Source of the DNA: Clostridia bacterium
Lineage (GTDB): Bacteria; Bacillota; Clostridia; Christensenellales; Aristaeellaceae
DNA length: 52,987 nt
Direction: 5' to 3'
NCBI GenBank assembly: GCA_030530315.1
Contig: JAUMVG010000016.1
Span: 1 to 52,987, forward strand
Below, one piece after another: positions 16,319-25,539 of the stretch (positions within the stretch are counted from its first letter, which is position 1; the number at the start of each line of letters is the position of its first letter). The notes under the pieces are model-generated. The model was not told the DNA's origin. It ran no database searches and saw only the letters and a program-made list of their open reading frames with translations. The translations under genes and the position numbers were made by a program.

Positions 16319-17500
16319 TCAGCGGCCGCCGAGGATCTGCTTGACCGCCTCGACGACGCGGACGACATCGTCTTTTGTCAGGTTTGTGCTGCAGGGCAGG
16401 TTGACCACCCGGTGATGATAATACACGGCCTTTTCGATCTGATAGCTGAGGCTGTTGACATAGGGCTTCTGCTGGTGGATCAATCCCCAAATGGGCCGCG
16501 TCTGGATCTTCATCCGGGACAGCTCAGCGATCATATCGTCGCGCCTATGCCGCTCGGGATCCTCGATATTCAGGGAATAGAACCAGTAATTCGTGCGAAT
16601 GCCGCTCTCAAAGGGCAGGATCGAGACCCCCTCCACATCGCTCAGCAGTTCGCAGTACAGGCGGTAGTTCTCGCGCTTCGTCTGAATGAAGCCCTCCAGC
16701 TGCTCCAGCTGCGCGATTCCCAGGGCGGCCTGCAGATTGGTCATGCGATAGTTGTACCCTATCTCGTCGTGTATGAAGTTGAGCTCGTCGCTCTTCGCCT
16801 GCGTGGTGAGATGCTTCGCGTGCTCCGCGTCCTCCGGACGCTTCGCCACGATCATGCCGCCGCCGCCGGTGGTGATGATCTTATTCCCGTTGAAGGAGTA
16901 GACGCCAAAGTCCGCCATCGTTCCGGCGAAGCAGCCGGGATAGCAGGGCGCGTCGTCAAGGTACTTGGTTCCCAGGGCCTCCGTGGCGTCTTCAATGACC
17001 TTCATGTTATAGCGGGCGGCAATCTCCAGGATCCTGGGCATGTTGGCCATATTGCCAAAGACGTGAACCACGATCAGCGCCGGAATGCGCTGGCCGGTTT
17101 TTTTGTAGCGCAGCGCCTTCCCGTCAAAATCACATTCGTTTTCGCAGAACGCGGCCAGCTTGACGGGATCCATGCACAGCGTGTCGTCGCAGTCCATGAA
17201 GATCGGCGTCGCCTGCTGATAGCAAACCGGGTTCACCGCCGCAATAAACGTTAATGTGGGCACGATGACCGCGTCACCGGGCATCACGCCGCTCAATATC
17301 AGGGATATATGCAGGCCGGACGTGCCGCTTTGACACGAGACCGCGCGGTCCTTGTTGACGTACCTCGCCACGTTCTCCTCAAACTCGGAAACATAGCGCC
17401 CCGCGGTGGACACCCAGCCCGTTCGAACCGCCTCGGTGACATAATCCAGCTCCCTCCCGCTGAGGTTCGGGACGGAAAGCGGAATAAACTGATCAGACAT
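16319..17500 (-). CDS. PLP-dependent sugar aminotransferase (LegC-like)
   Basis: A 393-residue DegT/DnrJ/EryC1 family enzyme. SCQSGTSGLH near residues 54-63 and EDATEALG near 190 bind PLP, and SFNGNKIITTGGGGM holds the Schiff-base Lys. The sequence SVPNLSGRELDYVTEAVRTGWVS at the N-terminus is typical of LegC proteins that aminate C4 of an NDP-4-keto-6-deoxy-GlcNAc with glutamate. It directly follows the LegB-like dehydratase gene (36-bp gap), the same pairing as in legionaminic acid clusters. It keeps Lys at the position where the RfbH enzyme of this operon has His, so the two PLP enzymes have different chemistry. Confidence 0.89.
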   Translation of the reverse strand: MSDQFIPLSVPNLSGRELDYVTEAVRTGWVSTAGRYVSEFEENVARYVNKDRAVSCQSGTSGLHISLILSGVMPGDAVIVPTLTFIAAVNPVCYQQATPIFMDCDDTLCMDPVKLAAFCENECDFDGKALRYKKTGQRIPALIVVHVFGNMANMPRILEIAARYNMKVIEDATEALGTKYLDDAPCYPGCFAGTMADFGVYSFNGNKIITTGGGGMIVAKRPEDAEHAKHLTTQAKSDELNFIHDEIGYNYRMTNLQAALGIAQLEQLEGFIQTKRENYRLYCELLSDVEGVSILPFESGIRTNYWFYSLNIEDPERHRRDDMIAELSRMKIQTRPIWGLIHQQKPYVNSLSYQIEKAVYYHHRVVNLPCSTNLTKDDVVRVVEAVKQILGGR

Positions 17501-17536
17501 ACTGTAGCCTTCTTTCCTGAATGTGCAAATACCAAA

Positions 17537-18517
17537 TCAGATATTGTAAATGTCCGTCTTGTAGCGATGCAGGTTATGCCTGAAAAACTCTATCGTCTCC
17601 GCCAGCCCCTGCTCGAACGTATACTGGGGCGCCCAGTCCGTGAGCGACCGGATCTTCTCGTTGCAGCCCAGCAGCCGATTGACCTCGCTCTTCTCCGGGC
17701 GCAGGCGCTCCTCGTCACAGACGATCTTCGCGTTGGGATTGATCTGCTTTATCAGTTCCTGCGCAAGCTGACCGATGGAGATTTCCTTCTGGGTCGCGAT
17801 GTTCACTTCCTCGCCGATCGCCTTGTCGCAGAGGGCGAGCTTCAGGAACCCATTGGCGGTATCCTTGACATAGTTGAAATCCCGGGTGGGCGTCAGGGAG
17901 CCGAGCTTGATCTCTTCCTTCCCGCTGAGCAGTTGGGTGATGATCGTCGGGATCACCGCGCGCGCGCTCTGGCGGGGGCCGTAGGTATTGAAGGGCCGGA
18001 CGATAGTCACCGGCGTCTGGAAGCTGCGATAGAATGATTCCGCCAGGCGATCCGCGCCAATTTTGGTGGCGGAATAGGGAGACTGTCCCTGATAGGGATG
18101 CTTTTCGTCGATCGGCACATACTGCGCGGTCCCGTAGACCTCGCTGGTCGACGTCACGAGGACCCGCTGGGTATCCAGCGTGCGGGCCGCCTGCAGAACA
18201 TTCAGCGTGCCCTTGATATTCGTGTCCACATAGGAATCCGGAGAGTGATAGCTGAAGGGAATGGCGATCAGCGCCGCCAGGTGGAAAACCGTATCGACTC
18301 CCTTCATCGCTTCCTTTACGCCGTTGGGATCCCGGATGTCCCCGGTGAACACGTCGATCTGCGAAAGGATATCCTTGTCAAAGGTGTCCAGCCATCCCCA
18401 GCTGTTGAACGAATTGTAATAGGCAAACGCCCTTACGGAGTATCCCGATCTCACCAACAGCTCTGTCAAGGTGCTGCCAATAAACCCGTCAGCACCGGTA
18501 ACCAATACTCGCTTCAT
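17537..18517 (-). CDS. NDP-GlcNAc 4,6-dehydratase (LegB-like SDR)
   Basis: A 326-residue extended SDR enzyme. The NAD-binding motif TGADGFIGSTL lies at residues 7-17, STSEVYG gives the catalytic Ser/Thr region, and YSATK is the Y-x3-K pair. The GPRQSARAVIPTII segment is characteristic of LegB proteins. It removes water from an NDP-GlcNAc to give the 4-keto-6-deoxy sugar that the LegC-like enzyme aminates. I chose the ATG at 18517 with GGGGGA 7 nt upstream. It is the first of the nonulosonate genes in the transcript, 26 bp after the giant membrane protein gene. Confidence 0.89.
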   Translation of the reverse strand: MKRVLVTGADGFIGSTLTELLVRSGYSVRAFAYYNSFNSWGWLDTFDKDILSQIDVFTGDIRDPNGVKEAMKGVDTVFHLAALIAIPFSYHSPDSYVDTNIKGTLNVLQAARTLDTQRVLVTSTSEVYGTAQYVPIDEKHPYQGQSPYSATKIGADRLAESFYRSFQTPVTIVRPFNTYGPRQSARAVIPTIITQLLSGKEEIKLGSLTPTRDFNYVKDTANGFLKLALCDKAIGEEVNIATQKEISIGQLAQELIKQINPNAKIVCDEERLRPEKSEVNRLLGCNEKIRSLTDWAPQYTFEQGLAETIEFFRHNLHRYKTDIYNI

Positions 18518-18543
18518 ATTGAGTCCCCCATTCAGATTGTCGC

Positions 18544-21500
18544 TTACAGCCTGTATATCGCGATGTCCTCGTTGGAATAAACGCATTCCAGGCCTCTTGT
18601 ATATTCATCCCCGGTCTTGAACCGGGAGAGAACAATCGAATATGTCACCCCTGAATCCCGCATCTTCCCATAGGCATACCTGCTGTCCTTGGTAAAGAAG
18701 CGCACGATTTGATCGATGCGCACGTCGGCGATCGCCTTTGGGACAGAGGGTGACTTCATGCTCTCCACCCAGCACCGCCGCTCGGTAAACACGCCCGTCA
18801 TCAAGGGGCTGGTCGTGTAGACCGTGGCGTTTGTGATCAGGATCGAATCCTCGTCGGTATTCTCCCGGATCCATCGATATCCCTCCGCTTCCAGCGGGGT
18901 GACTATCCCCGATTTATAGGATTCGCTGAAGTAGGAGGTCAATTGAACGCTTCCCGTCCGCATCGTTGCGACCGCGTCGCTGACGAGCGGCTGTACGTAC
19001 AGGTACGCATTCAGCAGGCAGGCAATGATCAGCGGCGTGGCGACCGCCCATTTTACCCTCTCTGCCTTGCTGGCAGGCGCAGGCTCTTTCCCATCCTTCC
19101 ACGGGTTGTACAGCGCCAGTATTATGCCAAACGGCAGCGCCCCCTGTATGAAGTAGCTCTGGGAATAGCCCTCCAGCGATATCAGAAGGGAAAGCGCCAA
19201 TCCGGCAATGATCACCGCGATGCAGGCATAGAGTATGGCATTGTTGCCGCGCAGATGGCGGAACATGGCGATCACCGTGCACAGGCCCAGGAACGCCACG
19301 GCCATATGCGAATAGAACAGGTAATGCAGGATGATCTTCGCCAGCAGTACAAACCTCGAGACCGGCCGCAGGTTCGCGTATTCCTCGCCATACCATTGCT
19401 TTACGACTTGCGCGTAAGCCGCCGTGCCATTAAAGGACAGGTTCAAGCCGCCGCCGGCCGCTGCTTCGGAAGGCACGGACTCTGAAGCCGTCGCGACCTG
19501 CCACCCGCTGGTATCCATCATGAAGGCCAGATACACCGCTCCGCAGATGACCAGGGACGCAACGCCCAGGATGACGCTCTTTTTCCACGTCTTCCTGTCA
19601 AAGAGCCAGATGAAGCACAGGACGCCCTCAAATCCCAGCATCAACACCCCGATGGGCGCCTTTGCGCCCAGGCATATCCCAAGGAACAGGACGCAGAGCA
19701 CAGATTCATTCCATCGGATCCTCTTCTCCCGCGCCATGCCGGTCAACAGCTGCAGCCCAAACCCACAGATGGCTATGGCATAGTCAAAGCCGAAGGGCGT
19801 GGTGAGGATGTGCGCCGTTAAGAAATTGCCCGTCTTTTCCACCGATCCCATCGAAAAAAACAGGAGAACCAACGCCAGCACGGTCTTCCACCGGCTTTGG
19901 GTCAGTGACTTAAACAGGCTGTAGTAGCCGAAGAACAGGAGCGTGGCGCTCTGCCCGCACGTATAGGCCAGGCCAAATACCGCCACCGGGATCCCCGTGG
20001 CCTTTTCAATGCTGGCAAACTGCATGCTGGAAAGGTAATGATAGCTCATGATGTGTCCCACGCCGCGCATCGACTCCGGCGGGAACCCCCTCGAGAGCGA
20101 AATGCCATTGCCTATCCAGTACAACGTATCAAAATAATACGCCTGCTCCGAGCCCAGATCGGGCAGCCGGTTCGGCAGGCCCTGGGCCAGGAAGGAAAGG
20201 ACAAACATGCCGATCCACAGCCCAAAGACCAGCATCCATTCGCGGGATGAAACGCCCCGCATTTTGTCAAAGGATTGGCACGGCCCTTTCCCCCGAAGGG
20301 CGCTGCATACAACATAGAGCAGGGAAAGGCCCGCGAAGAGGTAATTCACCCTGGCAATCCAGACCATCCAGTTCTCCATGAAGAAGGAAAATGGTATGGC
20401 CGCGATATAGGCCAGAATGCTGACGCAGTACCCCGAGGCATAGCTAAATCCAAACATCTGGATTGGATTGCGGCATTTGATGCGGAGGATCCTCAGCAGC
20501 GCATATCCCGGCACCAGCATGCAGAAGACCTGATAGACGAACAGCTTCAGCATTGTCGCAACGCTCTGCTGGTTCAGGAGCGTCTCCGCGAGGAAGAACA
20601 GCATCAAAGCGCCCGTACAGGCCAATAGAAATCCCACTTTGCCTGAACGAGAACTTTTCATATTGCCTTCCTCTTCGTGGTGCTGCATTCTTTCCCTCGG
20701 CCTCGCAATTCTGTTCCTGACCGTCTCGCATATCGCCGCGACAGCGCTCACAATCAAAAGGCATCCGCTCGTTAGCGCGGCAAGCGCAGGGCGTCCAATG
20801 CTCGTCTCCTGCCACAGCCGCAAATTGGCGATTTTGGTGATCTCGCGGGCCGGCAGGAGCGCGAACATGCAGATCAGCAGAAACAGCTGCAGACCTTGAG
20901 GCTTATTGGCCTCTTTGGAGGCCGTGGCGGCGCAGAGCCCGAGGGGAATGACCATGAAGGTCAAAGCCGCCATCGTGTTGTTCCGGGCGATCCCGCAGGC
21001 CAGCAGGGACAGGCAAAGCGCCTTCCGCCATCCATGATTCAAAAAGGCGGCAACCGCCAACAACCCGCACAGGAGATACCCGATGATATCAAACTGCGGC
21101 AAGTATGCGCTGATGCCGGTGAGCATCTCGGCGAGATAGCTCAGCGTGCCTCCGAAGGAGACCCTCCCCGCGCCCATCGCTGTACCGCCGGCGGAAGCGA
21201 TCGGATTAAACGATGCCGCCAGTACGGAAACCGCATTCCTTCCAAAGCACAGGGCCGCGGGCAGCACGGTCAGAATCACGCAGTATCCCAGATAACGGGC
21301 CAGCGCCGGCAGGCGTTCCCGCTTTGCCAGGACCAGCGCGAATACCGCGGCGGCCGGGAACAGCCCCGTGGCCGCCGCCAGGAAGACCGGCGCCAGCTCC
21401 CGCGTGACCCGCTTCTTCGATCTCATGCAGTAGAAGAACAGCAAACAGCATGAAGCCGCCAATAGGCTCATGCTGCCCGTAGCTATGGCCGCAAGGAACG

Positions 21501-23079
21501 GCCCGCTGACCACCAGCAGCGCGGTCAGCGCCCATCCTGCGCATTTTTTATGCTTCAGCGTGAAAAACGCGGCGACGCCCATCGAAACCAGGCCGAGCCC
21601 GGCAAACACCGACAGCGCGGCATTCCCCGACGGGTGGTTCATGATCGCCATAGGCGCATTCGCATCCGCAAACAGCTCGGCCGGCACCAGGCATCCAAGC
21701 AATTTCAACAAAGCCCACCCGAGCGGGCCGCATGAAATTCCCGCGGCGAATTGGCTCTTCCTGGCCGCGACCATCTGTTCAAAGAAGGCGATCCTTCCGC
21801 CGGTTTTCGCCGTGCCCAGCGCCGAGGGAAGGCCTGCCGGTCCAAAATAGGCTATCAGCGGGAGGGAAAACAACTGCAGCAGCGCATACAGCGCGATAAA
21901 GTATATTCCCGGGTTCAGGCTCCTCTTCTTTCCCCGGCGGTCGTCCGCCTTCAAATTCAAGGCAAAGACGCACAGGCTGAGCACAAGCATCCGGGGCACG
22001 ACCAGCGCTGCCGCTTCCCAAATCAGCTGCGGCCACAGGTGGAAGAGGACAAAGCTGTATCTTCCGAGGCAAAACCCGACAAAGGCGACCGCGAGATAGG
22101 ACAGGATCAGGCATGCCGCGCCCTTCCATTTTCCCAGACGGGCTCCATAGTAGCCGATGAGAAGGGCGAGCCCGCCCAATGCGATGATCGCGGCGATGCT
22201 GATGGATATTCCGTTGACATCCTCCTTCAGCGCTTCGCTCAGCGCGCTCCCCGCCACTGCGGCCTTCGTAATGCGCTGTTCGCTCAGCGTCAATTCGTCG
22301 TCAAGCATGCGCCACTCGCACAGCTCGGCTGGGATCGAATAGGAAGAACCCTTCGTGGCCGCCCAGTTCCATCTGTTCAGCTCGTTCTCCAGGTCTTCCC
22401 TGTCCATTTCCTCGTTGTCTGTGGCGGGAACGTCTCCGACGCCGGAGCTCTCGTTTGAAAAGCTGTGAACGACATTCGCGGCCTCCGCGACAAAAAAACC
22501 TCCGACCGCCACGCCATACAGCTCGCCCTCGAACCAGCAATTCAGGATCTGGCCGTCGGCGAAGCCATTCGTCAATCCGCCCGCGGTGAGGGCCTCAACG
22601 ACGCCCGTGGCGTAGCAATTGATGATCTTCGCGGACTTTCCGGCGCTGTAGCAGGTAATGATGCCCGCCCGGTTGTCAGAATCGATCTCGCAGTTCTCCA
22701 GCCCGAGGTTTATCACCGTGCCGCCCAGCATTCCAAAAAAGCCCGCGTCGTCAACGCCCTCCATATGAAGGCCCTGGATCACATGGCCGCCGCCGTCATA
22801 GACACCGCTGAAATACGAGCCGCCGTAGGCAATGCCTATGGGTTCCCAGGCGACGTCCTCCAGGTTCAAGTCCGCCGTCTGCAAAAAATACACCCCGGGG
22901 AAGCCCGTCCCGCCGTTGACGGCCTCCCTGAGTTCGATCAGATCCTCCTGAGACTGAATCAAATAGGGTTCCTTCGCCGTGCCGGCGCCGGAAAAAAGCG
23001 CCTCCTCCTGGGCAAAAGCAGGAAAACCTGCGTACAGCAAGAGAAGGGACAACAGAAGAAGCGCGCATATTCTCTTCAT
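18544..23079 (-). CDS. 1511-residue GLUG-domain/GT-C-like membrane fusion protein
   Basis: One uninterrupted frame encodes what looks like two proteins. Residues 1-24 are a signal peptide (MKRICALLLLSLLLLYAG). Residues about 30-270 form a GLUG-type beta-helix (YDGGGHVIQGL, GGTVINLGLENC, SAKIINCYATG) that should lie outside the cell, followed by about 15 membrane segments to residue 790. The second half (from 20661, residue 807 on) is again polytopic, with the acidic loop after the first helices and the soluble C-terminal WIRENT-type domain of GT-C glycosyltransferases. An in-frame ATG at 20661 (MKSSRSGKVGF) has a strong GAGGAAGG site, so a separate 705-residue protein may also be made. The first ATG (23079) overlaps the flippase gene by 4 bp. 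Specific functions are unknown; lipid-linked sugar transfer or polymerisation is likely. Confidence 0.78.
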   Translation of the reverse strand: MKRICALLLLSLLLLYAGFPAFAQEEALFSGAGTAKEPYLIQSQEDLIELREAVNGGTGFPGVYFLQTADLNLEDVAWEPIGIAYGGSYFSGVYDGGGHVIQGLHMEGVDDAGFFGMLGGTVINLGLENCEIDSDNRAGIITCYSAGKSAKIINCYATGVVEALTAGGLTNGFADGQILNCWFEGELYGVAVGGFFVAEAANVVHSFSNESSGVGDVPATDNEEMDREDLENELNRWNWAATKGSSYSIPAELCEWRMLDDELTLSEQRITKAAVAGSALSEALKEDVNGISISIAAIIALGGLALLIGYYGARLGKWKGAACLILSYLAVAFVGFCLGRYSFVLFHLWPQLIWEAAALVVPRMLVLSLCVFALNLKADDRRGKKRSLNPGIYFIALYALLQLFSLPLIAYFGPAGLPSALGTAKTGGRIAFFEQMVAARKSQFAAGISCGPLGWALLKLLGCLVPAELFADANAPMAIMNHPSGNAALSVFAGLGLVSMGVAAFFTLKHKKCAGWALTALLVVSGPFLAAIATGSMSLLAASCCLLFFYCMRSKKRVTRELAPVFLAAATGLFPAAAVFALVLAKRERLPALARYLGYCVILTVLPAALCFGRNAVSVLAASFNPIASAGGTAMGAGRVSFGGTLSYLAEMLTGISAYLPQFDIIGYLLCGLLAVAAFLNHGWRKALCLSLLACGIARNNTMAALTFMVIPLGLCAATASKEANKPQGLQLFLLICMFALLPAREITKIANLRLWQETSIGRPALAALTSGCLLIVSAVAAICETVRNRIARPRERMQHHEEEGNMKSSRSGKVGFLLACTGALMLFFLAETLLNQQSVATMLKLFVYQVFCMLVPGYALLRILRIKCRNPIQMFGFSYASGYCVSILAYIAAIPFSFFMENWMVWIARVNYLFAGLSLLYVVCSALRGKGPCQSFDKMRGVSSREWMLVFGLWIGMFVLSFLAQGLPNRLPDLGSEQAYYFDTLYWIGNGISLSRGFPPESMRGVGHIMSYHYLSSMQFASIEKATGIPVAVFGLAYTCGQSATLLFFGYYSLFKSLTQSRWKTVLALVLLFFSMGSVEKTGNFLTAHILTTPFGFDYAIAICGFGLQLLTGMAREKRIRWNESVLCVLFLGICLGAKAPIGVLMLGFEGVLCFIWLFDRKTWKKSVILGVASLVICGAVYLAFMMDTSGWQVATASESVPSEAAAGGGLNLSFNGTAAYAQVVKQWYGEEYANLRPVSRFVLLAKIILHYLFYSHMAVAFLGLCTVIAMFRHLRGNNAILYACIAVIIAGLALSLLISLEGYSQSYFIQGALPFGIILALYNPWKDGKEPAPASKAERVKWAVATPLIIACLLNAYLYVQPLVSDAVATMRTGSVQLTSYFSESYKSGIVTPLEAEGYRWIRENTDEDSILITNATVYTTSPLMTGVFTERRCWVESMKSPSVPKAIADVRIDQIVRFFTKDSRYAYGKMRDSGVTYSIVLSRFKTGDEYTRGLECVYSNEDIAIYRL

Positions 23080-24371
23080 TGCTTTTCCCTCTCTCTCTTG
23101 TGAATATAGAAGCCCAGAAAACCCGTGACGCAGGCCAGCATGAGCGCCACCAGGATCGCATATGAAACCGCGGCTCCCAGCAAGCCCCTGCTCCTCACCA
23201 GCAGAGCGCAGAGCGGAATGGAGATGATGGCGGAGGGCAGATAGGACAGTATGACGGACTTCTGCTCCCGGATGATCGTCAGGACCATGGCCTGGAAAGA
23301 GGTCATGGACAGCAGCCCGCTTCCGACCAGAAGGATCGCAAAGGGGATCCACTGTGATTTCAACGGATAATTAAAGGCGATGCTCAGCACCGGCAGCCCG
23401 ATGACGACTCCGCCGACAACGCATACGACCGTGATGCCGACGATCACAAAGATAATGTACAGGACGCGCTTCTTAAAGGCCTTCAGGTTTCCCTCCCACC
23501 AGTCCGTCGTCAGCGAATTGGTCATCGGGCGGAAAACGAACTCCGCCAGGAGAGCGACGATAAAGATGGGCATGCTGATGAATCCATAGACCGCCTGGTC
23601 GCTGGATGTCAAAACGGCATCGATCGCGAACTTGGGAATGTTGACAATGAACATCAGCAGGAACGCGCCGGAAAAGAGCGGAAAGCAGTCCCGCGTCAGC
23701 GTCTTAACCGCCGGCGAGCGCATCATAACCGAGGATACGCGCACCTCTCCTCGGACGCAGTTCAGCAAATAGAGCATCGCGGCGGTGCCAACCACGACCG
23801 AGCCCAGCGTGCTCAGCACCAAATTCCGACTTGCAACAAAAATCGCGAGGAACGAAATGATAACCGCCAAAAGGCGAACGGTCATAACGCGTCCCGCGAT
23901 ATCCAGCTTCCCATTGCGATGCAGTTCGCCCAGGAAGACATCTTCAATGCAGTCGATCAGCTTCTGCGCGCACATGAGAAAGCACACCAGGGCCTTGTCC
24001 ACCGTGTACTGGCCAAAGGCGTACTGAAAAACACAGTAGAGCACGGCCGCCACCATCATGGCCATGCATGTATACATGCGCTGGGTGAAGTATATATCAA
24101 AGGAATACTTGCCCTTTTCGTCGGAGGCCTGGAAATACCTGACCCCATACCGCCCGATGTTTTGCAACAGATTGGCCGCCGCAAAGGCGATTATGAACAC
24201 CCCTGAAACATCCGTGGAAGCGACCCTCTGGATAAAAAACAGTATGAACGTCGATTGCAGCGCGTTGATCATCCCTGACACGCTGTTCCACAGGAAGCTG
24301 TTTTTCGTTCTGTTCTTTTCTTCGCCGTACAGCCATTTCTGCATCGGCAGTTTTCGGCCCTTTTTACCCAT
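23076..24371 (-). CDS. Polysaccharide flippase (Wzx-like, MOP superfamily)
   Basis: A 431-residue integral membrane protein with about 12-14 transmembrane helices and the N-terminal pattern SFLWNSVSGMINALQSTF, typical of oligosaccharide flippases of the RfbX/Wzx group. It should move the undecaprenyl-linked repeat unit across the membrane. I favour the ATG at 24371, which has AAAGGAAG 7 nt upstream. An ATG at 24401 would overlap the upstream stop as ATGA but has no good site. The C-terminus is charged (HKREREKQ). No separate Wzy polymerase is obvious; one of the two large membrane proteins of the operon could do that job. Confidence 0.85.
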   Translation of the reverse strand: MGKKGRKLPMQKWLYGEEKNRTKNSFLWNSVSGMINALQSTFILFFIQRVASTDVSGVFIIAFAAANLLQNIGRYGVRYFQASDEKGKYSFDIYFTQRMYTCMAMMVAAVLYCVFQYAFGQYTVDKALVCFLMCAQKLIDCIEDVFLGELHRNGKLDIAGRVMTVRLLAVIISFLAIFVASRNLVLSTLGSVVVGTAAMLYLLNCVRGEVRVSSVMMRSPAVKTLTRDCFPLFSGAFLLMFIVNIPKFAIDAVLTSSDQAVYGFISMPIFIVALLAEFVFRPMTNSLTTDWWEGNLKAFKKRVLYIIFVIVGITVVCVVGGVVIGLPVLSIAFNYPLKSQWIPFAILLVGSGLLSMTSFQAMVLTIIREQKSVILSYLPSAIISIPLCALLVRSRGLLGAAVSYAILVALMLACVTGFLGFYIHKREREKQ

Positions 24372-24397
24372 TGCGAACTTCCTTTGATTTGATGTGA

Positions 24398-25498
24398 TCA
24401 TCCCAGATGAACGATCCGGTCCTCCGGCAGCTGGAGCTGTTTTTGCAGCTGCGGAAAGACCTGATTGTAATACTTTCCCTTTATTGAGTCAAAGCGAATG
24501 ACCTGATAGTCGGTCTCCTTGCCCAGGATTTCTACGATAGAAGTCGAGACAAAGGAGAAGACGATTCTCTGCCGCCCGGACTGAGAGAGTATCAGCTCGG
24601 CGGGAATCCCTGGATCGATAAACGAAATGTCCATGTCTTCCCAGTCGTACTGATATGCTTCCCGGGGATGCTTCTTGATCAGGAGCTTGCCGCCGTGCAG
24701 CTGTTCCTTCAGCCAATCGTGCAGGAGCTTCTGCTCGGCGTCTCCTCCCCCCAAAGGATCCATGACCGTGGTGAACAGGATGATGTCCGCCTGCTGGTAC
24801 AGGCCCCAATCCAGCTGGGGGAACACCCGCTGGATGGCAGATTTGAACGTATCATTCCCCTCGTGCTGGAAGATATCTTCGATCGCGGCAAACTGCCTGT
24901 ACAACAGGCGCTGGGGAAAGGAACTCAGCTTCGTGCAGAACTGCGTCTTGCGAAGCTTGTAATACACGCCCGGATTGCAGTAGCCCATACGGGCAACCAT
25001 GTAAAACGCCAGCTGCTTTGCCGACCGATCCGGGCGCGACTTCCTCTCCAGGATGTCTGATACGCCCTCCTGCATGATGACGACGCGGTATCCGGCATCC
25101 GAATGGTCGATAAAGGCGCCGCTCAGTATGCTGTTCTCGCTGTCTACGAGCGCCAGGCTGTACTTCTCGTCCCCAATCTCCCTTCGGATGATCTGCCTGG
25201 TCAGGCGGCGTCTCTGTCCAAAGAGATAGTACAGGCACATCTTCAGCATTAGCAGGCTCTGGTTCAAAAGTCCAGAATCCATATTGACGCCGTGAGACAC
25301 GCTTATGGAGCGAAAAAATCCGCTCCTTTCACAGTTCGCCTTGATCTGCTCTCTCACCAATTCGCTCAACTGGGCGTTCTTGATGATTGCATGATACTCA
25401 TACTGTGGGTGCTCCGAGCAATACCACAGCGCCTGGAGCAGCTGGTACGGCCCGGTAATGATCACGATTGCTTTTTCCTGCGACTGATCCGCCATCAT
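24398..25498 (-). CDS. Putative CMP-nonulosonate transferase (sialyltransferase-like motifs)
   Basis: A 366-residue soluble protein. I do not recognise it by overall sequence, but it has the three signatures of bacterial sialyltransferases of the GT38/GT52/POLYST group in the right order: an acidic-Gly motif (MQEG, residues 142-145), an HP motif (IKKHPRE, HP at 277-278) and a Ser/Thr motif near the C-terminus (VSTS, 317-320). It begins with a Rossmann-like VIITGPYQLLQA. These motifs bind CMP-sialic acid or CMP-Kdo in known enzymes. As the same operon makes a CMP-nonulosonic acid, transfer of that sugar to the glycan is the natural inference. Start at 25498, with GGGAGAAG just upstream. Confidence 0.65.
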   Translation of the reverse strand: MMADQSQEKAIVIITGPYQLLQALWYCSEHPQYEYHAIIKNAQLSELVREQIKANCERSGFFRSISVSHGVNMDSGLLNQSLLMLKMCLYYLFGQRRRLTRQIIRREIGDEKYSLALVDSENSILSGAFIDHSDAGYRVVIMQEGVSDILERKSRPDRSAKQLAFYMVARMGYCNPGVYYKLRKTQFCTKLSSFPQRLLYRQFAAIEDIFQHEGNDTFKSAIQRVFPQLDWGLYQQADIILFTTVMDPLGGGDAEQKLLHDWLKEQLHGGKLLIKKHPREAYQYDWEDMDISFIDPGIPAELILSQSGRQRIVFSFVSTSIVEILGKETDYQVIRFDSIKGKYYNQVFPQLQKQLQLPEDRIVHLG

Positions 25499-25539
25499 AC
25501 TTCTCCCATCTGAATCATGCGGAATATTCCGCATTGACC

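Noticed and set aside
16319-17500. LegC-like gene as a PseC/pseudaminic acid enzyme
   Set aside because: The partner epimerase is of the hydrolysing NeuC type, while pseudaminic pathways use PseG and a PseB dehydratase. The LegB/LegC set fits better.
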